Assembly: GCF_014633365.1 (NCBI RefSeq)
Contig: NC_068352.1
Coordinates: forward strand, 23,283,310 to 23,347,309
Origin: Diospyros lotus
Lineage: Eukaryota; Streptophyta; Magnoliopsida; Ericales; Ebenaceae
DNA: 64,000 bases
Reading direction: 5' to 3'
The notes beneath the pieces were generated by a model that ran no database searches, had not been told where the DNA came from, and was given only the letters and a program-made list of their open reading frames with translations. Positions 21,829 to 34,600 of the stretch are shown here, in pieces. The translations under genes were made by a program, and so were the position numbers. Numbering within the stretch: the stretch's first letter is position 1; the number at the start of each line of letters is the position of its first letter.

Positions 21829-22140
21829 TTTACAATAAACATAATATCATTCACCATAATTCAAAGTTTGATAATTTTATGTTAAATAATATATTTATAA
21901 TAAATAAATTTATTAATATATTTATAAACGAGCCTATTCACAAACTATTCGTGAACTTCTAATTGAGCATGTTCGCAAGCTTTAATCAGTCGAGTTTTAT
22001 TGAGCTCAAACTTGATTTGTTTACAAATTGAGTTCAAAGTTCGGCTCAGGATTGACTCGTTCACCTTAACAAACGAACTCGAACGAACTTTTGTCGAGTT
22101 GAACATCAAGCCACTCGCGAAGGACTCAACTCATTTGCGA

Positions 22141-22200
22141 TCCTCCTCCTCCAACTCTCACAAAGTGGAAAGCCTTGTGCACTAGAGGGCTCTTTCATCT
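22141..22200 (+). repeat. SINE 3'-end fragment
   Basis: CTCTCACAAAGTGGAAAGCC and TTGTGCACTAGAGGGC match the terminal part of the Au-like SINE seen at 9955-10105. The promoter half is missing. Confidence 0.5.
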
Positions 22201-22601
22201 CTGTTGTTTTCTTTTGTTCTTGTCTAGTGGCAATTTGGCAGCAATTGCCAGGAACGTTTTCCTTCTTTTGACTAGTTCGCAAATATAGTAATGTTATTAA
22301 GGGCCATGGACTATAAGTAGCCACAATAGCATAAGGGATCATAAAGATTTACGATAATTCCATATTGTAAAGCTTCTCTGCCTATCAATTGATACCAATT
22401 TATAGTAATTAGGGAAGATCAGCTTGCACTCACAATTCTAGGCACGTGAGTTCACTCCATTTTCTGGATTAGTAAACTACAGATTTTGGCCAATAATGTC
22501 ATACAGTATTTCTGAATGGTATTGTGACAACATGCAAGATTTTTTCTTAGCAAAGAAATTATGAATGCCAAAAAGTTTACCAGAAAGGATGCAAGGGATA
22601 T

Positions 22602-22689
22602 CTATGCACTGGAATGTTGTGTTTGGTCCAGCTCTGAGCTTAAGATGCGGTGGAGAAGAATATCAATTCTTTGACTCCGTGTTTTTGAG
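22602..22689 (-). CDS. TPC1: TPC1 last exon and stop
   Basis: 88-nt exon encoding [20 protein letters not shown] and DQTQHSSA, ending at TAG (22604-22602). TRSQR-D-LLH is the conserved TPC1 C-terminus. Confidence 0.9.
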
Positions 22690-25600
22690 CTGCACCATGC
22701 AAACAATTTCATCGACCCAGGTTATTTTAGAAAGTGAAATGGTTGTAAATGAAATATTATTAAACTGGCTACTTCTATGTGAAACACACCCAATAGAGCG
22801 CCGCCTGTCCTTTCCTCCTTCCTGCAACAAGAGGGCAGGTGGCATTACTAAGCTACTACAAATGCATCCAAGTTATATATTTACACGTCGTCAGGCATGT
22901 TGATAATATAAATTCCTTGATACAGTTATGCTAATTATCTTGTTGCCAAATAAGATATTATATACAAGGAGCCTGAAGGTTAGCCAAATATCACTTTGTA
23001 CAAGATAAGGCTTGAACACAGACATTGAGGACTCCTATAGGATATACAAAAGCAAAGATAAAAACATTTCTTCCCTACAAGAAGACTATGCAAGAAACTG
23101 ATCTTGTGCCCATGCATTGAGATCTAAGAATCATAAAAATTGTGACAGTTCAGTCCCTCCACAAGCATCATACTCTTGGGTGCCACGGGAAAAATCTTTT
23201 GATTTGTATAAGAACCAAATATGATCTGATCCCAACAAATAGTGATCCACATCATAAATAGCACCCACTGCATTAAAGCTTCCATTTTGTAAAGTAAAGC
23301 ATGTCTTATTAACTGATTTTTTCGGCGGACATCCTATCATATTGATGTAATGATCTAGGGCACAACTTCCATTTTGTGCTTTGCCATTTAGAAACACAAA
23401 TTACCTAGGAAATGGGTACTTAAATTACCCAGGAGATTGGGAAAATGTCTAATACAAACTACACGACTCTACTTGCTGATGGCATTTGAAGCATTTGAAG
23501 CAAACAGCTTGGTAGTTGGTTAGAATAAAGAATAATCACAAAGATGTATCTTGGTAATTTGTTAATTAATTGCTCATGCAAATTTAGTTAACTCCAAAAT
23601 ATCTGGCAAATAGTCCTACGCTCTTTAGAACAAGTAGGTAACTAACTGTTAATCGCCAAGAACCAAGGCACTGAATTTTTGTCTGTAGGGGAACACAAAC
23701 TTCTAGGGCATCTTTAGAGGAATTCTAACTTTGAAACTTGCAGCATGTTATAATATGACCTTCATCTTTCTCTATTGCGATAAATAATTCCTTTAAATAC
23801 CATCAAAGGTTGAAGCCAAAGAATTAATGTAATTACAAACAACAATATCACAGTTTCTTTCCATAAAGCTAGGATTCTATTTTCTAATTTTCTCCGTGCA
23901 CCAATTTGTTAGTGCCCCCCCTGGCAGGGCTACTTTTCTTTCCATTCTTATCACTAAGATTCACTAAGATGCTAATAGGATACCAACCTTCTCTGTGCCT
24001 TCGGATGTCTCTGAATTTTCAAGATCTATTTCAGAAAAGAATGCCTCCAAGACAAAAGCTATAACCTGAAATTACAAGAAAGCACATGCATATCAATCGT
24101 TATCCTCAGAAGATTGTCTGATGATGAACCTGTAAAACTTGCAACAAATAAAGCAAAACAGTAGAAATACTACTGAGATCGCATGCATCAAAAGTTATTC
24201 CAATCTGATTGAAGCTCTGTAACTTCAAATGCTAAGCGCCCATCTTAAAAATTTATCCATCCAAATTAGAAGTTTTTAAAGTTCAACATAATATCTATTC
24301 TTTTTTGTTGGAATTCCTTGATGTAAAGTTTGTTGGATAATCAATCCAACAATCTATGGGATTGATTATAATCAATCTTAATTGTTGGGATTGATTGATT
24401 GATATAATTAGGATTCTTTATTTTCTCCTTAGTTATAGGGATTTGATTGATTTCTTTCTCCTAGATATATTGAAATTATGTGGAATAGAAAAATAATACC
24501 AAATTTTCTCACAATTGTTCATGGTATTAGAGCAACCCTACACACCTCCTATTTTTCTCACAACCATCCTAGGTTAGTTTTTATCTACTGCCTTTTGCGG
24601 CAGCATTTTACACTGCTTATTCTGACAGCATCCTAGGTTAGTTTTTATCTAATGACTCTAGGAAAGGGATTGTTATTCAGAAAGAACTCAAGTAGGAAAG
24701 TAGAATTGTATTCTGATGCAGATTGGGCAGGCTCAATCTCAAATGATCCACTTCTAGATATTGTACCTATCTTTGGGGAAATCTGACAACATGGAGAAGT
24801 AAAAAGCAAGTTGTGGTAGCTAGGAGTAGTGTAGAAGTAGAATTACGAGCTATGGCTCACGATGTTTGTGAAGGAATTTGGGTGAAAAAAGTATTAGCCG
24901 AGTTGAAGATACCTTCTAAGGGATCAATCCGGCTATTGTGTGATAGTTAATCTGCCATCAGTATTATCAAAAATTCAGTTCATCACGATCGAACAAAGCA
25001 TGTTGAAATAGATCGGCATTTCATCAGAGAAAAAATAGAAGGGGATGTAATCAAGCCGATTTATATTCCTTCTAATTTATAGATTATCGATATCCTAACT
25101 AAAGCACTTCTAGGGGCACATTTTGAAGATCTGAGTTGCAAACTGTGTATGATAAATATTTACAACCTAGCTTGAGGGGGAGTGTTGGAATTCTTTGATA
25201 TAAAGTTTGTTGGATCTATGGGGCTGATTATCAATCCCACAATCTATGGGATTGATTATAATCAATCTTAATTATTGGGATTGATTGATTGATGTAATTA
25301 GAATTCCTTCTTTTTTTCCTTAGGGATTTGATTGATTTTTTTTTCCCTATATATATTGTAATCATGTGGAAGAGAAAAATAATACCAAATTTTCTCACAA
25401 TTATTCACTTTTTTAGCAACTTGACAATCAATATCTTAACTTTTTCTTAGGTGGTAATGAAGTTTTGCATACATGATTCAGGGAAGAAAGAAAAACAAAA
25501 ATGATACAGAATAGTTTTCTATGCTTTCCATTGATCAGATGAAACTTAATAGGTCTGAGTTAAGAACCTTTAAATACACAATCCAAATTGGAATAAACGT

Positions 25601-28600
25601 TTATTCATATGCATGTCTATATTTTAAGCATCACGTCCAAAGGTCCCACTAAACCTAATTTGCAATTCGTTTTCGGCTGGCCATTTCTTTTTTATAAAGA
25701 CTAGGCCTATCTCTTTTTGTCTTCTTTCACTTCAAGTATCATGGATGAACTGGCAACCATTGCCAAAGCTCATTCTGAACAATTGTGTATTGAGAGAGTA
25801 AGTTTTTAAAGTTTGAAAAAATATTATTGGAAGCACCAGAGGAGCTGGCCACCCTGTACATCCTTTTCAATCTTTGAGGAACACAACTCGTGCTGAAAAA
25901 GAAAAAAACTCTTGCTGAATTGGCTATCTGGATATCAATCTGGGGAAAAACCTATTCCTCAGCTATTGACATGAACCGTGAATTAAATCCTAAACCAGGA
26001 AAAATTTATATGCAAATACCAAAATGTAGTTAGTTTTGTAGAAAATTTCAGATCTCAGCTTGTTCATTTGATGTTGTGGTTCACAACTGTGTTTGGCCAG
26101 TGAATGAAAAAAAGTGTTTTTAACAATAAATTTATTGAAATGATATTGACAAAAGTGTTTATGTAGCAAATACTATTTAATTAGTGTAATGTTTGTAATT
26201 TAAATGTTGATTGGGGGGCAATTTTTCCTAAAAAAATCATTTTAGTTTTTGATTATGCTTTTGCTTCACAGCAGAAACTCCGAATTTTTTGCTTGTCATA
26301 GAAAAAAAAAAAAAAAAAAAAGCTTTTTCTGTCAGTAAAAGTGTCCTTTTAATTTTGGCCAAACAATACAAACAACTCATAGAAGTGTTTTTATTAAAGA
26401 AAAAAAAGCAGTTTTTTGGCTTCTCATGCACAGTCAAACAGGTTCTTTAATAATAAAAGCAGTACATTAAGTAACCATTTTTGAATGTCGTCACCAATGA
26501 TATTTAGTTGAAAGCAAAAAATCTTCAATTTTAAGAGTTGCATACTGGAGGCCGCAGAAAGATGTACCAGATGAAGTGACTAATGGGCAGGGATCTGCCA
26601 ATCAAAGCTATTCAAAGGCTCTCTGAGAACTGAAATAAGTACAGCATCTTGCTCTTGCCCTTACTTGGTAGCTCATGAATTTTGGTCACTGATGCTCAGA
26701 CAAATTTGGTGAGAGGGTTATTTCAGCAACATTGAATATACTGGATAGAAGAGAAAGGCCCAATGTTTTCCCTAGCCTTGACAATAAGATTTATGCTAAA
26801 CTAGCAACAGGATTCTGATCACTTAATAGATACTATAAAAGTTTTTCCTTTTTCAATTTACATTTGGTTAACAATTTCCCTGATAAGCACTAGCACTACA
26901 ATAAGATGGGAACTTATGATTTATGCTCTAGCTTGAGTGCCAAACTGAATGCTTGAAATTTTATGCTTTGAACATGGTCCTAGAAATTGCTCCTGATCTT
27001 TGAGTAAATGCCATTACGTAATTGACTGGGAGGCATGTCTTACTGAATACAATGCAGAGAATGATGTTTTACAGGTGAAGCAGCAACTATCACCAAAAGA
27101 TAAGGGTCCCTAAGGGCCAAAGTTGTCCCATTAGCAAGTGAATCTGAAATGTTTACTTTTTAAGCCATTTGTATTTATCAATTTAAATTCCTCCATAGAT
27201 CCTTCCAAGTGTTCAGAAATTGGGACTAAGCTATTGAACTAGAAAGGGGAGAAGGTCCATGGTTCAGTGGTCGGACCAGGGTTGAATTGGGATGTATTTC
27301 TATAGAATAAATGTATATTGAATAAAATTATGATAAAAAAACATTTAAAAATAAAATTTATCACATATGGCTTAATAGATTTAGAAGAGCATTAAGTGAA
27401 ATTAATTATTCTACAATTAAAAAAAATAAACAACAATATTAACACAAATTTATGGTGAAAGTAAAATAAAACTCATGATCTAATATTTAAATTACAAATT
27501 AAAATTTTAAAAAATTATACATATATTAACAAAATGATAGATAGTATTCAAATAGTAGACATCAACTCTTTTCAAGCATCTCAAATTATTATAATATTTT
27601 CTAACATTTAAAAATAAAGGAAAAAATAAAAATTAAAAAAAAATCTTGACCAGTCCAACCAGTCTGGTTCAACTGGTTCACTAGTTCAACCACAGTTCTT
27701 GTAAAAAATTGACCAATTTTTTGACAAGAAATCCAACAGGTCGGGCCAGTTCTCAAAACATTGCCTTCAACAACATATTCACACCTATATCCAAAAAATT
27801 TAACACTAAAATAGAGGTTTCATTGAGCAGGAAGCAAACTAACAAGATAGATCAATGTAAGAAACTTTGCTAAATTGTGTCTGCTTGATTATGGTTGGGT
27901 TGCCCATTTTTGGACAAAAGTTTACTTACTCCAAGATGTGAAACCTAGAGAAAGCGTTGGGATTCAAATTTCTAGAGTTAAGAATGCCAGTCCTACCATA
28001 CAAGGTTTTGCTACTTGCTGGACAGAGAAAGAGGAAGGGGGGGGGGGGGGGGGGGGGAGAGAGAATCTTTGGCCAGACATCCATGTCCTGCCATATAAGA
28101 TCATTAGATATGCATCCCATCTTTTTCCCAATGTGTGCCCACAACCATGAATTTTAATACATTGTAACAAAGTTCAGGTAAGGTTTTTATAGTCCATTCA
28201 TGCAGCATATGTATTTATATTAACTCCATTGGAGATGCAAGTGCTTTACTGTAATTTTTTTATACAACGTTGGGAAAAAACTTTAGAACAGGATCTGGCA
28301 ATTGAAAGGTTATATTTCTGCAAAACCTATAGCTGAATGAAAACATTAACTATATAAGCACTGGTTGACACTTACCAAATTGAAAAGCAGTAGAACTGTT
28401 ACTAGATAAAAGCTAATGAAATAGGCATATGTCCAAGAGGTTCCCGTCAATTCCTTGTAGCTCTGAAATGTGAAACCATGAAGTATTAGTGATTCAACAC
28501 AAGAGCTATGTGCAGAAGCCCTCATTTAACAAAGTAGCTAGGAAAAGAAATACAAGATATGAAACATTTATATATAAGGATTGCTGGACAGCATCATTTC

Positions 28601-31600
28601 ATATTTTTATCAGACAACAGCTATTATTTACATAGTGCTACACCCTTATGATCTAGGCCAGTGACCAAATGTCACAAGTACAAGAGCTATTGTACAGTTT
28701 CTCATTTCACTCTTCACAACTACTGCTAGATTTTTCAGAGAGGCTATTGATTTGATATTATCTCTTCTATCTAGTTCAGAATCAGAATTCTTAGCTCATC
28801 ATGTGATTAAAAAATAGCTTCATGTTCCAAAAAGCACAATAAATCTCATTGTTGACATAAAATCACATCAACTTTTAAGTTTCACATTTTAAGCGTTACC
28901 GAAAGGTTAGATGTTTTCATGCTGTATGTAAACTTACACATTTGTCCTACTTGCTTTTCTCTTCCATTTCAATGCTTGAAAAGTAACACATAAGAAAGGG
29001 AGAGGTAAAAACGGCATGATGAATCTACTCTATTCCAGAGAGCTCTCTGGTGTGATTCCATTGTTGTCTAAATCTAACTTTTTTAGTTTCTATTCTACAA
29101 ACTTCCTCATAAATCTCATTTTCAAGTTTCAAAATGTTAGCATTCAAATATTCAACCTATATACTTTTTTTCACTTACTGACATCATAAAATACAGGGAA
29201 AACTTGTATAGTGTGAAGTTTTAACACCCGTTACACCCCACACTTTAGTCTTTTATTGGTATATAAATAAACATTCATTCCAATTGTGAAATTTATAGGA
29301 GAAATTTCCATCAATATTTGCAAAGAAATCTCTGGAAACATCAATAGAAAATAGTTCCAAAAGTGTAGTCAAAGAATAAAGTGAAACAATGATCGAACAC
29401 TCCAATAATGTGCAAGGTATGATATATGATAACACATAAATTTATTAGGAAAACTTAATGTTGAAATGGACTCTCTAAAATTTATTCTGTGGAAGAGTGA
29501 ACCATTTCTATGAGCCAAAGGTATTAATCGTATAAAATGAGATACATACACCTGACAGAGAGGGCTTCAGTTGGTGCTACAGCAACTGTGAACCATGAAC
29601 AGCTCAATTTGTCAAATGCTTTTATTCATTGAGGTAAAAGCTAAGAGGCTGAATTGAAGGTCTTCTCTTCAGACATCATGACAAGACAAGGTTCACTGTG
29701 ATTGTTGTTGTTGTATTGTGCTCAACCGACCAGTTTCAGGTAACAGGAGTCTAAATTGACAGTCAACTGGTCAGACACTAAGCTATCTGATTACCTATCA
29801 GCTATAGCCTAACTATGGTATGTAATATAGATCACTAAGACGAAACAATACAGGCATGCCTACTAATGAACCAGCTAGAAGTATATCAAAAGTTAACAAA
29901 GGACAAGTTCATAAATTTCATGAATAGAGTAGAATGGATGAAGAGAAGCTACAGAAGATTCTAACAGAGCGATACCTGCATCCATACTTGCCAGTTTCCC
30001 ATTACAAGTAGATTGAAAAGTGTCACCATTCCATTTGGGTAGTCATTAAAATTGAAAAGTAGGTAGCTGATTTTTGTCAAAGAAACTCAAGTCACTGAGC
30101 TGAATTTAACCCAAAGCTAAAATCCTAGCAAGTGCAATAATACAGAATAAACAACAGTGCCAGCTGATGAAGATGTAGGATTTTCAGCAAATGCAGCCTG
30201 CTTATTAACTTCTGTAAATTACACATCTCACTAGAATATTTCATACATCTGTTAATGGATAAAAAATGTATATGGATTGAAAAAGCATGTCACTGCACGT
30301 ATGAACATATTTTAATGGCTCAGGATACTCATCCTCAGCAAGATCTGTTCCTTCCAAATTGGGATTGCCGGCATTGACTATACCGCCAAAGATCTGCAAA
30401 TGAAAAAAGAGGAAGAAGAGAATGATAACATCCTGCCCCAGTAGGTCTATAGTAAAATGGGGAAAATGACTATTGATTATGGATATGCGTTGAGGTGTCC
30501 AAGAAACACATACATTAAATTATCTGTTCCTACTAACAAAGACTTCCAGTCAACCAGATAGAAATATAATTGAAGATGACATGAAATAAGGATAACTTCC
30601 ATAATTCTAATATGAAAAGAAGGGAAAAAAGACAAGGAGTAATAAATTTATCACTAGGAATAAATTTTAGGGTGACAGCCTATGAAAAACCATTACGCCT
30701 CCACTCAAAAACCAGGACAACAGATGGAAAGTAGGTTTAAGTTTAAAAATTTAGTACCTGTAAACCAAGAGAGCAATAGATACACAGCACACAGAATATG
30801 ATTCCCAGGTATGGCATTAAACTTGGAATGAGGGTCAAGAATGTCGAAAGAAAGGCACGGTAACGTTGGACATGCATCAAGAGCCTAATTAATCTTAACA
30901 ATCTTGCAAGAAGAAGATAACGGATCCTGTAAATAAGAAGCAATTAAATGTGATATGGATAAAGATAAGAGACATTGAGTACCAGATAATGATACGGATA
31001 GAGACAAAGGAAACTCAGCAAAAGATCATATCCCTTTTCTACTGCATATCTCAGGGTTTTGAATAGGTTCACACAGATTTTAACTTGTGCTCTTTACTTC
31101 ATTTAACAATTTCTTAGGTCTTTCAGAGGACAAAGTTACCTGGGAGTTGGACCATTTTGGTACAGTAATTAGTATGTGGATGTCATATACCATATCCTCA
31201 ATATGCCGCACAATATTTACTATAATTAAACATCGATAAAAGGCTATATATTATTGCAATTAATCATGTAAAACACATTATTAGGAGCATTATGGCCTCT
31301 TTTATTACACTGTCCCACCAAACTCCTCTCTACCTTCTATTCCCTTAAACTGGTTTCTTTCCTAATTAAGGAAGAAGTTTTAGAGTCTTAATGGGGTCCA
31401 AACTGACAGTTTCTGATGAAAGTACAGAGCATTTAAGAACATGTATTGCAACACATAAACCACTAGGTTGTTACATTTCTGTTAACGGCATCCAGTACTA
31501 TCAGTTGCAATGGGGACTGTTATGTAGCAGTAGTATACAATGGATTAGTTCAATTGTGTGGGCATGCATGTCAATGGGTTCATTGGGTTGTATGTTTATG

Positions 31601-34600
31601 TGTAATCACTTATGCAGTAAAAGAATGGAGGTGAAAACTAAGAAATATATAAATAAAATAAATAAAATTCAGATTAAACAAGAAAAAATACAAGTAGATA
31701 ACATCTCCCATTAATTGTCTCCCACATACATAAAACCACGGGTAACTTAACAAAAAATTGTTAACTAAATTAGAAAATGCTACCATGAATTAAGGCCCTC
31801 ATAAACCAAGATATCATCCACAACAGACTCAACCAAATATATTAGCAGGTCAACATTCATGATTCTTTTCCACCTTTTTTTTTAATATAAACTGTTCTTT
31901 CCCCCCCTTTTTTTTAATATAAACTACAAGTATATAGAAAGAAGAAACAGCCTTAAGGAGGAAAAACCCTATACAAAAGGATAGTCAGGAATGCAGCGGT
32001 TTTAAGATACCTAGATCCAAGTATAAGAATATCCTCCAAAAATTGCATAAGTGAACAAACTAAAAGGAGTGTCAATCCTCAATCACAAAAATAAAGAGGA
32101 GATAATATGGCATTCTTAACAAAATTGAATTCTCTATGTTCTCAGATGCTCTTCATCTCTTTGATAATGTATTACCATGTGCATACAGGAAAGCAGTTGC
32201 ACTATTCACCCTATGCATATAGGAAAACACTTGATTAGCTATAGCAGCAGCTGTTATAGCATTCTTAGTTTCGGAATCTAATTTCAGATTAATATCAAAA
32301 GCAGTTGCACTACCTGAGTTAACTAGTCTGGGAGATCCAACACCCCTATCCACAAAGAGACCCATATGACCATCTTGCTTTTGCAATCATGAAGGTGAAT
32401 ATGTTCCTATTGTCTTCGATTCAACCATGCTAGAGCTTGAATAAACTGTAGAAGTATTAACTACGATGACCTCCATCTCCTTTACAGTCGCAAGCCGATA
32501 AGAAGAAACGCCACCATCCTTGGGTTGCGAAGCAATGCCTGACCCCTCGAGACTGGAAAATACCCCAGTATGAGTCAATAACCTTGAATTTCTGTCATGT
32601 TAGCAACATAAATCAGACCTGAGTTTGCAAACGTTGAGGTTGTTGGGACAACATAGTCTTCGAAATCAAGCTCCAAACTCATCGAAAAGCCATTCTTTAG
32701 TTTATACTCATCGCTTCCCCAATGGTTGTGTTGCTACGCATTCCTCCTAACCCCTTTACCACTAGAGTTGGCTATCATACGACTAAGATCATCCTCATCG
32801 TCGCTATCATCCATCATTGGTCTTCTAGGATTAATGAGGACAGGATTAATGGCTGGTCTTCTCGGTTTAACATAGCCGGCTTGATTCATGCCATTAGTCC
32901 GATTCCGATTATCCTTAACTCATTGTAAAACGCTCAATTGGTTGCGGATTCACTCAATTGTTGCTCCATTGTACGAGTTATTTCCCGTTGTTCTTCAATT
33001 GCTCTCCAAACTGCGGGCAGCCCCCGATCACCGTCACGAGGCTAGTTGCTACCGTTACCTTCAAGATTTTCCATCTGATTGGTTGATGAACCGCTCTGAT
33101 ACCACCTGACATAGCGTGTAGCGCGTGTGTGAAGAAAACATACCAAAATAAACCCTTGAAAGAACAAACTTCAACCAAAGCTTGGCTTTCAAGAAGACGC
33201 AAAAATAAGATTGTTTTGCTAAGAAAACCCAAATAGGTTGCTGAAATTTGTATTGATAAAACTTGATTACAAACTCTAGATCCTAGACATATTTATAGTA
33301 TTTGGCTAATCCAAATCCATTTAATATTTGTAAACAAAATCCAACTAAAATCCTAATAGAAATAAATCCTGAGTAAAAGTTAACTAGAATTCTAATAAAA
33401 ATAAAACCCTAATCAAACATGAAGTAGAATCCTAAATCAAGTAGAATTCTAAAACTTAAGAAGTACTAAAATATTGTTCCGGCGCTATTATTCCAGTGAT
33501 ATTGTTCCGGTTTGGTTGGGTCGGCCTTGGGTCGGGTCTTGATTGGTGACCGCATTAACACTTCCCACTTCCCCCCAGAGAACTTGGAAATCCTCACCTG
33601 ACTCATACAAATCCTTTAGTTGTTCAAAACCCACAATTTTTGTGCTCATTGTCATCAATAAATCTACTCGTTTGCTTAAAGCATCTGCCACTTTGTTTTG
33701 CACTCCCAACTTGTGCTTCAGTTTAAAAGGGATTTTTTTGCAAAAATTGAGATTGCCTGGCATGCATATCACTACTGATTCTCTTTTGGCTATTCAAGAA
33801 CTTCAAAGCTCCAGGATCTGAGTACAGAACAAATTCTTGCCTAACTAGATAATGCTCCCACATTTTCAAAGCTCAAACGACATAATAGAATTCCTTATCA
33901 TATGTGTTCCATTTCTGCCTTGCTTCACTCAACTTCTCATTGAAGTATGCTATGGGCCTCTTCTCTTGGGACATGACTGCCCCTATCCTTACTCCACTGG
34001 CATCACATTCCACTTCAAATAGTTTGTCAAAATCTGGCAGTGCCAATACCAAGGCAATACACAACTTTTCCTTTAACACAACAATACTAGTATTGGCTTC
34101 CTCTCCCCAATAGAATTTCCCATTCTTCAAACACTCAGTCATGGGTGTGGCAATTGTTGTTGCCAAAATACAACAATTAAAATTTGGTGATGTGGGGTCC
34201 ACTCGAGCTCGGTGTCGGGTGAAGAAAGCTAGTGGCGAAAGCTAGTGGCGAGAGCTAGCGGTAAATCCTTGCGGCGAGCATCCTAACGGCAACCTCCCTT
34301 GAGGCAACATCTCTTACGGCAACCTAACTTCACCCGACACCGAGCTCGAGTGGACTCCACATTACCAAATTTTAATTGTTGTATTTTGGCAACAACAATT
34401 TGGCGCCGTCTGTGGGAAACTGCAATAAAAAGCCAATTTCAACACAAAATGCCGAGAGGGACAAGATCAGCCAGTCGGGCGAGCCTGCCTGACCCCACCC
34501 GAAGGAGCACTCATACCAGGATGGGAGCCACGAAAAGCTCCCACCAGGCGAACTCTACAGTACCAGAATTTTCAGTAGATCACCCTAACAACGAAGTGCA

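Larger units (their letters stand above)
20426..22140. mobile_element. Composite repeat with GAGCTCGAGCTC-type degenerate ends
   Basis: The two flanks carry the same kind of degenerate motifs (TGAGCTCGAGCTC, GGCTCAAGCTT, TTCGGCTCAGG near 20455-20545; GAGCTCAAACTTGA, TTCGGCTCAGG, ACTCGTTCACC near 21995-22070). They enclose AT-rich DNA and two MITE copies, consistent with an older element that was later invaded. Boundaries are approximate. Confidence 0.45.

Noticed and set aside
23131..23397. 88-codon minus-strand open frame in a TPC1 intron
   Set aside because: Protein-like composition but no recognised family. It is flanked by proper TPC1 exons that do not need it for phase.
31391..31714. 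107-codon plus-strand open frame
   Set aside because: Antisense to TPC1 in an AT-rich intron, with no motif and an ordinary length for chance.
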